From the NCBI GenBank assembly GCA_035315345.1, contig DATFYA010000050.1, positions 1-46,508 of the forward strand: DNA of 46,508 nucleotides, in the 5' to 3' direction. Origin of the DNA: Candidatus Methylomirabilota bacterium. Lineage in GTDB: Bacteria > Methylomirabilota > Methylomirabilia > Rokubacteriales > CSP1-6. This document shows, one piece after another, positions 15,906-23,995 of the stretch (position 1 is its first letter; the number at the start of each line of letters is the position of its first letter). The notes under the pieces were generated by a model. It was not told where the DNA came from and searched no databases. It worked only from the letters and a program-made list of their open reading frames with translations. Position numbers and translations under genes: made by a program.

Positions 15906-15911
15906 GCGCTC

Positions 15912-15917
15912 ATTCTA
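15912..15917 (-). promoter_or_regulatory. -10 box, probable leaderless promoter of the CPXCG gene
   Basis: TAGAAT on the minus strand stands six bases before the GTG start at 15905, with no Shine-Dalgarno between. It predicts a transcript starting at the start codon. No -35 box was seen. Confidence 0.45.
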
Positions 15918-15966
15918 CGCGTCGGCTGCGCGCGTCGAGTATCATCCCGGCCGGGAGGGCGACCTC

Positions 15967-16731
15967 ATGCGATTCCAGGGCAAGGTGGCGCTGATCTCGG
16001 CCGCGGGCGCCGGGATCGGCCGCGCGACCGCGATGATCATCGGCCGCGAGGGCGGCACGGTGGTCGGGGTGGACGTGGAGCAGGGCGCGCTCGATCGGCT
16101 CACCGCGGACGTGGGCGCGGCCGGCGGCCGCGCGCTGGCGCTGCGCGCCGACGCGCTCGACGCCGCGTCGGTGGAGGGCGTGGTCGGCCGGGCGGTCGAC
16201 GCCTACGGGCGCATCGACATCCTGGTCAACGCGGTGGGCGGCAGCACCATCGTGAGCCGCCCCGCCGCGCCGCTCGACGAGCTGACGCTTCCGGAATGGG
16301 AGCGGCTGCTCCACTTCAACCTCACCGGCACGTTCCTCCTCACCCACGCGGTGATCCCGGTGATGAAGCGGCAGCGGAGCGGCAAGATCGTCAACCTCTC
16401 CTCCATCGCCGGGCGCGGGCTCAGCCGGGAGAGCTCGAGCGCCTACGCCACCGCCAAGGGCGGCATCATCGCGCTGACCCGCAAGCTCGCCTTCGAGCTG
16501 GGGCCGCACGGCATCAACGTCAACGCGATCGCGCCCAGCCTCACCCTGTCCGAGCGCATCCGGCCGCACTGGGAGCGGCGCTCCGCGGAGGGCCAGGCCG
16601 CCGAGATCAAGCGCACGCCGCTCGGCCGGGTCGCCACTCCCGAGGACCAGGCTCGCGTCATCTGCTTCCTGGCCTCGTCCGATGCCGACTTCGTGAGCGG
16701 CGTCACCATCGACGTGACCGGCGGGCAATAG
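15967..16731 (+). CDS. SDR family NAD(P)-dependent oxidoreductase
   Basis: A 254-residue classical SDR. Cofactor motif SAAGAGIG near 11-18, an NAVGG segment replacing NNAG at about 88-92, catalytic Ser in NLSSIAGRG and YATAK for Tyr/Lys. VDVE after the second strand suggests NAD preference. GGGAGG precedes the ATG. It stands about 90 bases before the extradiol dioxygenase and Rieske oxygenase genes, so a dihydrodiol or aryl alcohol dehydrogenation step in an aromatic route is possible, but this is only context. A -10-like TATCAT at 15940-15945 lies upstream. Confidence 0.88.
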   Translation: MRFQGKVALISAAGAGIGRATAMIIGREGGTVVGVDVEQGALDRLTADVGAAGGRALALRADALDAASVEGVVGRAVDAYGRIDILVNAVGGSTIVSRPAAPLDELTLPEWERLLHFNLTGTFLLTHAVIPVMKRQRSGKIVNLSSIAGRGLSRESSSAYATAKGGIIALTRKLAFELGPHGINVNAIAPSLTLSERIRPHWERRSAEGQAAEIKRTPLGRVATPEDQARVICFLASSDADFVSGVTIDVTGGQ

Positions 16732-16756
16732 CCGCTCTGCCCTCGCGGGCCCGACG

Positions 16757-16786
16757 TTGACAAGGCCCGGGCCGGCGGACTAGGGT
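16757..16786 (+). promoter_or_regulatory. Candidate promoter of the extradiol dioxygenase-Rieske operon
   Basis: TTGACA (16757-16762), 18 bases, TAGGGT (16781-16786). The predicted leader to the ATG at 16824 is about 30 bases and carries AGAGGGG as ribosome-binding site. The -10 box is weak, so only moderate confidence. Confidence 0.4.
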
Positions 16787-16823
16787 GGCCCCAGCATTCG
16801 CACGCAGACGAGAGGGGCCTCGC

Positions 16824-17879
16824 ATGGGCGCGATCCTCGGGCTGGGCATGACGCACTACCCTCCGCTGACCGGCACCGACGCCAACATGGCGGCCATTTT
16901 GCGTCGAGTCCAGCAGGATCCCGGGCTGCCCCCGCATCTCCGCGAGCCCGCCGGCTGGCCGGCTCCGATGCGCGCCGAGTACGGCCACGATGGCGGCACC
17001 GCCAGCGCGGCTGGCCACCGGGACGCCCTGCTCAAGCACTTCCGCAAGGCCCGGCGCCTCCTCGACGAGTTCCGGCCCGACGTGGTGATCATCTGGGGCG
17101 ACGACCAGCACGAGAACTTCACCGCCGACGTCATCCCGCCGTTCTGCGTGCTGGCCTACGACGAGGTCGAGGCCCGGCCCTGGCATCGGCCCGGCCTGCC
17201 GCCCAACGTCTGGAACGAGCCGGCCGACACGACGTTCCGCATCACCGGCCATCGCGCCGCCGGCAAGCACCTGGCGACCGGCCTGCTCGAGCAAGGCGTG
17301 GACATGGCCTACGCCTACAAGCCGCTCCACTACCCGGGGCTGGCCCACGCGTTCCTGAACACGATCATGTTCCTCGACTACGACCGGGTCGGCTTCCCCT
17401 ACCCGGTGATCGCCTTCCAGGTGAACTGCTACGGGCGCCGCGTGATCGCCCAGCGCGGCGGGCGCGCGAGCCTCGCCAACCCGGTGTTCGAGGCCGATCT
17501 GGACCCGCCCTCGCCCTCCCCGCGGCGGTGCATGGAAGTCGGCGCGGCCACCGCGCGGGTGATGCGTGACAGCCCCTGGCGCACCGCGCTCATCGCCTCG
17601 TCGAGCTGGTCGCACGCCTTCCTGACCGACAAGAACCATCAGCTCTATCCGGACATCGAGTCGGATCGCCGGCTCTACGACGCGCTCCGGGTGGGTGACT
17701 ACGACACCTGGCGCAAGACGCCGCTCGCGGCCATCGAGGCCTCGGGCCAGCAGGAGATGCTGAACTGGTACATGCTGGCCGGGGCCATGGAAGCGCTCGG
17801 CCGCAAGCCGGACGAGTGCGACTTCATCGAGACCTGGTCGTTCAACTCGAACAAGTGCTTCGCCACGTTCATGCCCTGA
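16824..17879 (+). CDS. Class III extradiol ring-cleavage dioxygenase (LigB-type)
   Basis: A 351-residue enzyme of the LigB/protocatechuate 4,5-dioxygenase beta-subunit superfamily. The N terminus (GAILGLGMTHYPPLTG) supplies the first His of the non-haem iron site, and DVVIIWGDDQHENF the second His/acid region; ASSSWSHAFLTDKNH near residue 260 is the conserved catalytic His segment of class III enzymes. It should open an aromatic ring next to a hydroxyl group using O2. The start at 16824 follows AGAGGGG; an upstream in-frame ATG at 16785 gives an Arg-rich leader and overlaps the putative promoter. The Rieske oxygenase begins 20 bases after the stop. Together they look like hydroxylation and ring opening in one pathway. 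Confidence 0.85.
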   Translation: MGAILGLGMTHYPPLTGTDANMAAILRRVQQDPGLPPHLREPAGWPAPMRAEYGHDGGTASAAGHRDALLKHFRKARRLLDEFRPDVVIIWGDDQHENFTADVIPPFCVLAYDEVEARPWHRPGLPPNVWNEPADTTFRITGHRAAGKHLATGLLEQGVDMAYAYKPLHYPGLAHAFLNTIMFLDYDRVGFPYPVIAFQVNCYGRRVIAQRGGRASLANPVFEADLDPPSPSPRRCMEVGAATARVMRDSPWRTALIASSSWSHAFLTDKNHQLYPDIESDRRLYDALRVGDYDTWRKTPLAAIEASGQQEMLNWYMLAGAMEALGRKPDECDFIETWSFNSNKCFATFMP

Positions 17880-17898
17880 GACGGTCAAGGAGCTCGGC

Positions 17899-19188
17899 GT
17901 GCCGACACCTCCCCGGTCCACCTCCCCGCTCGACCGCACCGACGCGCGTCCGACCAGCGGCATCCCGAGGCTCACCGGCGACATCCGGCCGCTGATTCCG
18001 AAGCTCGGGCTGCGGAACTACTGGTATCCGGCGATCGAGGATCGCGCGGTCGGCCGGCGCAAGCCGCTCAAGGTCTCGCTCCTCGGGGAGGAGCTGTGCC
18101 TCTTCCGCGGCGCGGGGGGCGACGTGGTGGCCATCCAGGACGTCTGCCCCCATCGCGGCGCGCGCCTCAGCGAGGGCGACTGCCACTACCGCGGCACGGT
18201 GGCCTGCCCCTACCACGGCTGGGTCTACGACGAGTCCGGCAAGAACATGATGGTGCTCTCCGAGGGGCCCGATTCGAGCGTGTGCGGCAAGGCCGGCACG
18301 GAGGCCCGGGCGTACCCGACGCGGACGCTCAAGGGGCTGGTGTTCGTGTGGATCGGCGAGGGATCGCCCGCGCCGATCGAGGAGGACGTGCCCGAGGAGT
18401 TCTTCGACGAGGAGACGCTGATCCTCCTCGGGCAGGTCGACTGGCGGTGCAACTGGGAAGTCGCCCTCGAGAACTCGATGGACTCGCACGTCAACTACGT
18501 CCACCGCAACGCGATCGTGGTGGCCCGGAGCGGGTTCATCGCCCGCGGCGCGCAGGGCGAGCATCCCATCTTCGTGGGCAACGGCTTCGGCGGCGACGTG
18601 GCCGAGAGCAACTACCTGCGCCAGAACCCGCGGCAGGACGTCTATCCCGACGGACGCAAGTGGCCCCGGACGACCTATCGCCGGCTCTGGACGTGGCTGA
18701 CCCGTCCCCTCGCCGACCGCGCGCGCCGCCACATTCCACCGCCCCGCTCCGCGAAGTGGTGCGGCGGCCATCACCTGCCCGGCATGTTCCGGGCCGAGTT
18801 CGGGTGGGATCTCTACACGCGCATGTGCGTGCCGGTCGAGGAGAACCTCACGCGCGTCTGGTACTACCACTGCCTGCGGCCGAAGACCGCGATCGGCCGG
18901 ATGGTGGAGCGCCTGGCCTACGCGACGCTGCACCGGTGGATCATCGAGTACAACTTCTCGCGCCAGGACGAGCGCGTGATGATCAACCAGCGCTACGACA
19001 CGCCGGAGAAGCTCTCCTCGACCGACGCCGAGGTCATCCAGTGGCGCCGCCTGGTGGTGACCAAGCACTTCGGCGGCCGCGACGCGCCGTTCGAGTACAA
19101 GAACCCCGACGGCCTGTCGCCTGAGGCGGTCCCGATCGAGCGGGTGTCGGTGCGCTACCTGCAGGAGCAGCGGCGCAGAGCGGGGTAA
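17899..19188 (+). CDS. Rieske aromatic ring-hydroxylating oxygenase, alpha subunit
   Basis: A 429-residue oxygenase component. The Rieske [2Fe-2S] ligands are C83 and H85 (CPHRGARL) and C103 and H106 (CPYHGW). The catalytic iron site is in ENSMDSHVNYVHRN, with H197 and H202 and the bridging D195. The C-terminal domain is that of phthalate/vanillate-type monocomponent-alpha oxygenases, which take electrons from a separate reductase; none is encoded here. The start is GTG at 17899 with AAGGAG seven bases upstream. It is the second gene of a unit with the LigB-type dioxygenase. The substrate is unknown. Confidence 0.9.
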   Translation: MPTPPRSTSPLDRTDARPTSGIPRLTGDIRPLIPKLGLRNYWYPAIEDRAVGRRKPLKVSLLGEELCLFRGAGGDVVAIQDVCPHRGARLSEGDCHYRGTVACPYHGWVYDESGKNMMVLSEGPDSSVCGKAGTEARAYPTRTLKGLVFVWIGEGSPAPIEEDVPEEFFDEETLILLGQVDWRCNWEVALENSMDSHVNYVHRNAIVVARSGFIARGAQGEHPIFVGNGFGGDVAESNYLRQNPRQDVYPDGRKWPRTTYRRLWTWLTRPLADRARRHIPPPRSAKWCGGHHLPGMFRAEFGWDLYTRMCVPVEENLTRVWYYHCLRPKTAIGRMVERLAYATLHRWIIEYNFSRQDERVMINQRYDTPEKLSSTDAEVIQWRRLVVTKHFGGRDAPFEYKNPDGLSPEAVPIERVSVRYLQEQRRRAG

Positions 19189-19378
19189 CGATCGGCACCG
19201 TGCTGGCCCGACTGCTCGGGCTGCGCGGCGTCGGCCTCGGCTAGCCCGGCCGACCGGCCCGCGCCGAGGCGGCTCGAGGCCCGCGCGATCTAGTTTCTTG
19301 GTCATCCGTGAGGGGCGTTGATAGGCTCGCCAGTAGTTCCCAGTGAGAAATCGTTGCGGCACTGGGTGGGAGGGCTCT

Positions 19379-19966
19379 ATGCGGCGCATCCGGATCTTCT
19401 TTCTCCTCGAGACGCTCCTCATCGCACTCGCGATCACCCCGGCCGAGGCCGTGCCGGTTCAAGGTCCCGACGGCTACTTCTACGAGGTCGTGCCGACACC
19501 GGTGACCTGGCCCACCGCGCGGGCGGCCGCGCGGGCGTCGTCGCATCAGGGCGTGCCCGGCCATCTGGCGATCGTCACGTCGGCGGCGGTGGATTCCTTC
19601 CTCGCCGGGCTGGCGCCGATCGGATGGCTCGGCGGCTCCGACCAGGCCTCCGAGGGCACGTGGACCTGGAGCGACGGGCCCCAGGCGAATCAGGTTTTCT
19701 GGATCGGCGGGCCGGGCGGCTCGGCTCCCGGCGGTGTCTACACGAACTGGGGCCTCGCGCAGCCGGACAACGGCGGCGTCCAGAACTTCCTCCTCCGCGG
19801 CCCCGGCGGCTGGGACGACTTCGGCGGCGTCCAGCCGTACTACGTCCGCTATGCCGCGCCGGAGCCGGGCACGTTCCTCCTCTTCGGCGCCGCGCTCGCC
19901 GGCGCCGGTTTGGCGAGCTGGCATCAGCGGAGACGGGGGCGCGCGCTCGACCGGATGGGCCGCTGA
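19379..19966 (+). CDS. C-type lectin-like protein with PEP-CTERM sorting signal
   Basis: A 195-residue exported protein. A signal peptide (to about residue 24, ending AEA) leads to a lectin-like region: FYEVVPTPVTWPTARAAARA, then HLAIVTSAAVDSFL, WLGGSDQASEGTWTWSDG and NWGLAQPDN, which are the classic C-type lectin motifs. The C terminus is a PEP-CTERM signal: PEPGTFLLFGAALAGAG followed by basic residues, recognised by an exosortase and tied to exopolysaccharide-producing bacteria. No exosortase gene is in the window. The ATG at 19379 follows GGGAGGG. The protein is probably displayed on the surface or exported with polysaccharide; its ligand is unknown. Confidence 0.85.
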   Translation: MRRIRIFFLLETLLIALAITPAEAVPVQGPDGYFYEVVPTPVTWPTARAAARASSHQGVPGHLAIVTSAAVDSFLAGLAPIGWLGGSDQASEGTWTWSDGPQANQVFWIGGPGGSAPGGVYTNWGLAQPDNGGVQNFLLRGPGGWDDFGGVQPYYVRYAAPEPGTFLLFGAALAGAGLASWHQRRRGRALDRMGR

Positions 19967-20022
19967 CCGGCTCCATTCCGACCACGCCCCCGCCCGAGGC
20001 CCCGGTCGGTCGATCGCGCGCC

Positions 20023-20826
20023 ATGACCTCGCTCGCCGGCAAGGTCGCCGTCGTCACCGGCACCAGCCCCAACATCGGCGGGGGCATCGCGGAGGGGCTC
20101 GCCGACGAGGGCGCCGTCGTCGCCTGCGTGGACCTGGCGTCGGAGAACGCCCTGCAGTGCGCGGAGGCCATCCGGCGGCGCGGCGGCCAGGCCCTCGGCA
20201 TCGCGTGCGACATCACCGACGAGGGACAGGTCCAGGCGATGGTGGCGCGCGTGCGCGACGCCCACGGCGGCGTGGACATCCTGGTCAACAACGCGGGCAT
20301 CCTCGGCGGGCTCGGCGTGCTCGAGATGCCGGTGGAGCGCTGGAACCGCCAGTTCGCGGTCAACCTGACCGGCACGTTCCTCTGCACGAAGCACGTGGCC
20401 CGCCTCATGGTCGAGCAGCGGCGCCGCGGCAGCATCGTGGTGGTCGTCTCCACCGCGGGCCATCAGGGCCAGGCCGGCAACATCGCCTACTCGACCAGCA
20501 AGGGCGGCCTGCTCAACTTCACGCGCGCCGCCGCCATGGACCTGGCCCGGCACGGCATCCGGGTCAACAGCCTCACGCCGACCGCCACCGACACCGACGA
20601 GGCGGCCGAGCGCGCGGTGACGTGGGGACGGCCGCGGCCCGAGGCGCACGCTCGCGGCCTGGATTTCCCGAAGATGGTGCCGATGGGCCGGCTGCCGAGC
20701 CCGCGCCACTACGCCCGCGCGGTGGTGTTCCTGGCCGGCGACGACGCCGAGATGATCACGGGCACCGACCTGCGGGTGGACGCCGGCGCGATCGCGAAGT
20801 ACTGGCCGTGGATCCCGAACGCGTGA
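20023..20826 (+). CDS. SDR family oxidoreductase
   Basis: A 267-residue short-chain dehydrogenase. Cofactor site TGTSPNIGGG at about 13-22 has Ser-Pro-Asn in place of the common Gly-x-Gly, a variant seen in some SDRs; NNAGILGG follows at about 88. Catalytic residues lie in VVVVSTAGHQ (Ser) and YSTSKGG (Tyr, Lys). VDLA after strand two suggests NAD. It begins 57 bases after the lectin gene but has no obvious connection to it, and no good Shine-Dalgarno is visible. The end PWIPNA is longer than in FabG-type enzymes. Substrate unknown. It converges with the LLM oxidoreductase across 40 bases. Confidence 0.85.
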   Translation: MTSLAGKVAVVTGTSPNIGGGIAEGLADEGAVVACVDLASENALQCAEAIRRRGGQALGIACDITDEGQVQAMVARVRDAHGGVDILVNNAGILGGLGVLEMPVERWNRQFAVNLTGTFLCTKHVARLMVEQRRRGSIVVVVSTAGHQGQAGNIAYSTSKGGLLNFTRAAAMDLARHGIRVNSLTPTATDTDEAAERAVTWGRPRPEAHARGLDFPKMVPMGRLPSPRHYARAVVFLAGDDAEMITGTDLRVDAGAIAKYWPWIPNA

Positions 20827-20866
20827 GCGTGGACCCTGCCCTAATCTCCTCCGGGGTGAGGGAACG

Positions 20867-21715
20867 CTAGCGGAGGACGGTGTCGGCGATCCGGGTCAGC
20901 TCGCGCACCATATCCGGCTCCGATCTCGTGGTGGCGGGCCGAACGATGACGCGGGTGGCGCCGGCCTCGTGAAGTCGCTCGATCAGGTCGCGGTCGGCGG
21001 GCTGCCCGTGCACCGAGATCGTGATGGTCGCGGGATCGCGGCCGGCCTCCCGGGCTAGCCGATCGAGCGTGGCGCGCTTTTCGCGGAGCTGATCGGGCGT
21101 CACCCGGTTCGGCAGCCATCCGTCGCCCCAGTCCACGATGCGCTCGAGCACGTTGCGGGCATCGCCTCCCAGCAGCACCGGCGGATGGGGTTTCTGCCGC
21201 GGCTTGGGATTGGAGCGCACCGGCGGGAAATCGTAGTACTTGCCGTGGAATTCCGCCTCGGGCTTCGTCCACAGCTCCTTCATGGCCAGGATCGACTCGC
21301 GGGTCTGCGTCCAGCGGTGGTCGAAGTCGCCGCCCATCAGCTGTGTCTCCTCGCGGAGCCATCCCGCCCCGATGCCGAAGAGAAAGCGGCCGCCGCTGAA
21401 CAGGTCGAGAGTTGAGACCTCTTTCGCGAGCAGCAGCGGATGACGCTCGGGCACCAGCACGATGCCGGTGCCGAGCGCGATGCGGCGAGTGGTCCCGGAA
21501 GCGCGCGCCAGGGCCACGAAGGGATCGATGAAGTGCGAGTACGCCTCCGGAATCACCCCGTCCTCGGAGCCGGGGAAGCGACTGGTGGTGTGGACCGGGA
21601 TGAAGGGATGCTCGGCGCACCAGAACGACTCGAAGCCGAGCTCTTCGGCGGTGCGGGCCATGACCCCCACGTCGACCAGATAGGCCGGCAGGGGCACCGA
21701 GATGCCGATGTTCAT
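20867..21715 (-). CDS. LLM class (F420-dependent type) oxidoreductase
   Basis: A 282-residue luciferase-like TIM-barrel protein. The N terminus (NIGISVPLPAYL) and segments GFESFWCAEHPFIP, RIALGTGIVLVPERHPLLLA, LDLFSGGRFLFGIGAGW and PVLLGGDARNVLERI are characteristic of the F420-dependent branch with a TIGR03619-type layout. The enzyme probably oxidises or reduces a small organic substrate with F420 or FMN. The ATG at 21715 has GGAGAT upstream. The SDR gene lies 22 bases upstream on the same strand, so they are likely co-transcribed. Whether this organism makes F420 cannot be seen here. Confidence 0.88.
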   Translation of the reverse strand: MNIGISVPLPAYLVDVGVMARTAEELGFESFWCAEHPFIPVHTTSRFPGSEDGVIPEAYSHFIDPFVALARASGTTRRIALGTGIVLVPERHPLLLAKEVSTLDLFSGGRFLFGIGAGWLREETQLMGGDFDHRWTQTRESILAMKELWTKPEAEFHGKYYDFPPVRSNPKPRQKPHPPVLLGGDARNVLERIVDWGDGWLPNRVTPDQLREKRATLDRLAREAGRDPATITISVHGQPADRDLIERLHEAGATRVIVRPATTRSEPDMVRELTRIADTVLR

Positions 21716-21737
21716 TCGGAGATCTCCTTCCGTGCGG

Positions 21738-22520
21738 TCAGTCGAAGACGAGGCCGCCGTCGACGTTGAGCGACTGGCCGGTGATGTTCCGCGCGGCCGG
21801 GGAGGCCAGGAAGACGGCCAGGGCGGCCACGTCCTCGGGCTCGTTGGCGCGACCGAGCGGGATGACCGCGTTGCGTCGCCGCTTCATCTCCTCCACCGAG
21901 ACGCCCTCGTCGCGCGCCCGCACCGCCACGTTGGCCTCGGAGAGCGCGGTGACGGTGACCCCGGGGCAGATCGCGTTGACGTTGATGTCGTGGCGGGCCA
22001 GCTGCTGCGCGGCGGTGCGGGTGAGCGAGATGACGCTGCCCTTGCTCGCCGCGTAGATCGCATTCGAGGTGCCCGCGTAACCCTTGCCCGCGATCGAGGC
22101 CACGTTGACGATCGAGCCCCGCCGCCGGGGGATCATCTCGCGGGCCACCCGCTGCAGGCAGAAGAAGACGCCCTTGGCGTTGACCCGCATGATGCGGTCC
22201 CAGTCCTGCTCGGTCAGATCCATGATGTCGGCGCGCCGCGTGACCCCGGCGTTGTTCACCAGGACGTCGATCTGGCCGAAGGCGGCCAGCACCTGCCCGA
22301 CCATCCGGTCGATCGCGGCCAGGTCGCCCACGTCGATGTCGAGGGCGAGGCTGCGGGCCCCGAGGGCCGCGACGGCGTCCGCGGTCGCCTTGGCCGCGCC
22401 CGCGTCCACGTCGGCGGCCGCCACCTGCGCGCCCGCTGCCGCGAGGGCCAGCGCGATGGCGCGGCCGATGCCGTGGCCGGCGCCGGTGACGATGGCCACG
22501 CGATCCGCGAGAGCGGTCAC
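21738..22520 (-). CDS. SDR family NAD(P)-dependent oxidoreductase (FabG-like)
   Basis: A 260-residue classical SDR. TGAGHGIG (12-19), NNAGVTRRA near 88, Ser in NVASIAGKG, YAASKGS for Tyr/Lys, and the conserved ending NITGQSLNVDGG. Asp in AADVDAG after strand two points to NAD. The GTG start at 22520 lies just after the remnant of an ABC binding protein whose reading frame ends at 22528, so the recombination that removed the rest of that gene ended close to this start. The LLM oxidoreductase follows. Role unknown. Confidence 0.9.
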   Translation of the reverse strand: MTALADRVAIVTGAGHGIGRAIALALAAAGAQVAAADVDAGAAKATADAVAALGARSLALDIDVGDLAAIDRMVGQVLAAFGQIDVLVNNAGVTRRADIMDLTEQDWDRIMRVNAKGVFFCLQRVAREMIPRRRGSIVNVASIAGKGYAGTSNAIYAASKGSVISLTRTAAQQLARHDINVNAICPGVTVTALSEANVAVRARDEGVSVEEMKRRRNAVIPLGRANEPEDVAALAVFLASPAARNITGQSLNVDGGLVFD

Positions 22521-22527
22521 GGCGTGC

Positions 22528-22992
22528 TCACCGATCGAGCGCCTCGATCTTCGCGATCGACCGGTACATCGAGGCGTGGCTGCCCGTCTCGGTGAGCATG
22601 CGCTCGAAGGTGAACTTGACGTCGTCCGCGGTGAGCTCGCGTCCGTTGACCGGGGGCTTCGGGTGGAAGGGCACGCCTCGGCGAAGCCGGAACACGTAGG
22701 TCGTGTCGCTCGGCTGCGTCCACGACTCCGCCAGATCGCCCTCGAGCGTGAGCGAGCCCGGCTTCACCGCCGGGCCGGCCCGGTGGCGCAGGAGACGGCT
22801 GTGGGTGAACGAGATCGCCACGTGGGTGCGGTAGGCGTGCACGAGGCTGTGATCGAAGTGCGGCGGATCCCACGCGCGGATGGTGAGGGTGCCGCCGCGC
22901 TTCGACGTCTGGGCCACGGCCCCGCGGGGCGCACCGACCGCGGCGAGCGCCGCCGCGCCGGCCGGGGTGGCGAGGAGCTTTCGACGTGTCAC
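22528..22992 (-). pseudogene. ABC transporter substrate-binding protein, family 5 (C-terminally truncated)
   Basis: Only the first 154 residues of a family 5 extracellular solute-binding protein (dipeptide/oligopeptide type, usually about 500 residues) remain. The N terminus is a Tat-type signal (TRRKLLATPAGAAAL, cleavage after AVAQ). The mature part begins GGTLTIRAWDPPHFD and includes LEGDLAESWTQPSDTTYVFR and PPVNGRELTADDVKFTFERM, all family hallmarks. The frame then ends at KIEALDR and a stop, eight bases from the start of the SDR gene. The start is a GTG at 22992 with CGGAGGCC upstream. It lacks the second lobe and most of the ligand pocket and cannot work as a binding protein. No permease genes are nearby. 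Confidence 0.8.
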
Positions 22993-23095
22993 CAGTGACG
23001 GCCTCCGGGCGCCCAGCGTGCGCGCGCCCCGATGCTCCACGGGGCGGACTGGCCCGTCAAGGGCAATCGACGATCGGGAGTCGCCGGGAGTGAGG

Positions 23096-23803
23096 CTAGG
23101 CGGCGAGGGCCTGCCGGACGCGCGCGAGCAGCTCGCTGTCCGTGCAGGGTGTGGGCAGCCACAACCCGCCGTCGGTGGCGGGGCTGGGAGCCGAGCGGCT
23201 GGCCATGAGGAGCAGCTTGGCCGAGGGCAGCATGGGGGCCAGTCGCCGGGCCAGGAGATCACCGTTCATCAGCCGCAGCTCGGCGGCGACCAGCGCCAGG
23301 GTGATCGCGCTCCGGTGCTCCTCGGCCATCCGCAGCGCGAGGAGCGGCTGCGGGCCGGCGTCGAGCACCGTGTAGCCGGCGCGCGTGAGAGCGTTCTGCG
23401 CGAGCGTGCGCAGCCCCGCCTCGGCGCTGGCCAGCAGCACGGTGCCGCCCGCGGGAATCGGCTCCGGCCGCCCCGGCGCGGCGATGCTGCGCGGCGTGAC
23501 CGCGGCGAGGAAGTCGGCGCCCTGGGTCCCGACGAACATGCACGCGAGGCCTTCGCCGTCGAGCCGCCAGACCAGCGCGCGGGTCTCGACCGGCCGTCGA
23601 CCGGGCGGACGGAAGCAGAGGCCGACTTCCGTGCCGAGGGGGGGCCGCTCCTTGAGCAAGATTTTCGCGCCGGAGGCGCTGACGTCCTTGGTGCGACCCT
23701 GGTACTGGCGCGCTCCCGCGGCCACCGTCACGAGCCAGGAGACGCGCTGACGCGGGCACCGCCGCTGGTCCTGCTCGGGCTCGATCGTCTTGGCGTGTCG
23801 CAT
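23096..23803 (-). CDS. PilZ domain protein with degenerate receiver-like domain
   Basis: A 235-residue protein in two parts. Residues about 13-105 are a PilZ domain with the c-di-GMP motifs R-x-x-x-R (RRCPRQRVSW) and D-x-S-x-x-G (DVSASGAKI). Residues about 120-235 resemble a response-regulator receiver in layout (VLLASAEAGLRTLAQNAL, then LALVAAELRL, ending LLARVRQALAA), but the acidic pair is ASAE and the phosphoacceptor Asp is replaced by Ala or Glu, so phosphorylation is unlikely. It would sense c-di-GMP and act on a partner. The ATG at 23803 is taken because the PilZ domain starts directly after; a GTG at 23848 is an alternative. The gene is alone on its strand here. Confidence 0.75.
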   Translation of the reverse strand: MRHAKTIEPEQDQRRCPRQRVSWLVTVAAGARQYQGRTKDVSASGAKILLKERPPLGTEVGLCFRPPGRRPVETRALVWRLDGEGLACMFVGTQGADFLAAVTPRSIAAPGRPEPIPAGGTVLLASAEAGLRTLAQNALTRAGYTVLDAGPQPLLALRMAEEHRSAITLALVAAELRLMNGDLLARRLAPMLPSAKLLLMASRSAPSPATDGGLWLPTPCTDSELLARVRQALAA

Positions 23804-23995
23804 CACGGTGACAAATTCCGGCGACGGAAATCGCAAGAAGCGGGCCACGGCAGAACGCGTCTCGAAGCGGCGATTCCACGCCGGTCGGCACGGTGTCCGT
23901 CACCGCGTTGTCGTCGCCGCCGTATCAGCTGACACTCCGCCGTCGGCGGGGCGCCGTTCTTGACGCCGCGCGCTCGGCAGCGCAGTATCCGGGCG

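Noticed and set aside
19189-19378. Short frame after the Rieske oxygenase (VLARLLGLRGVGLG)
   Set aside because: Fourteen codons with no ribosome-binding site, and the composition is simply high-GC; considered chance.
22528-22992. Selenocysteine read-through at the stop of the truncated ABC binding protein
   Set aside because: The sequence after the stop does not continue the family and runs straight into the SDR gene; truncation explains it.
23804-23995. Possible gene in the gap between PilZ and TPR genes
   Set aside because: The frames are Arg-rich and unrecognisable; likely a divergent promoter region.
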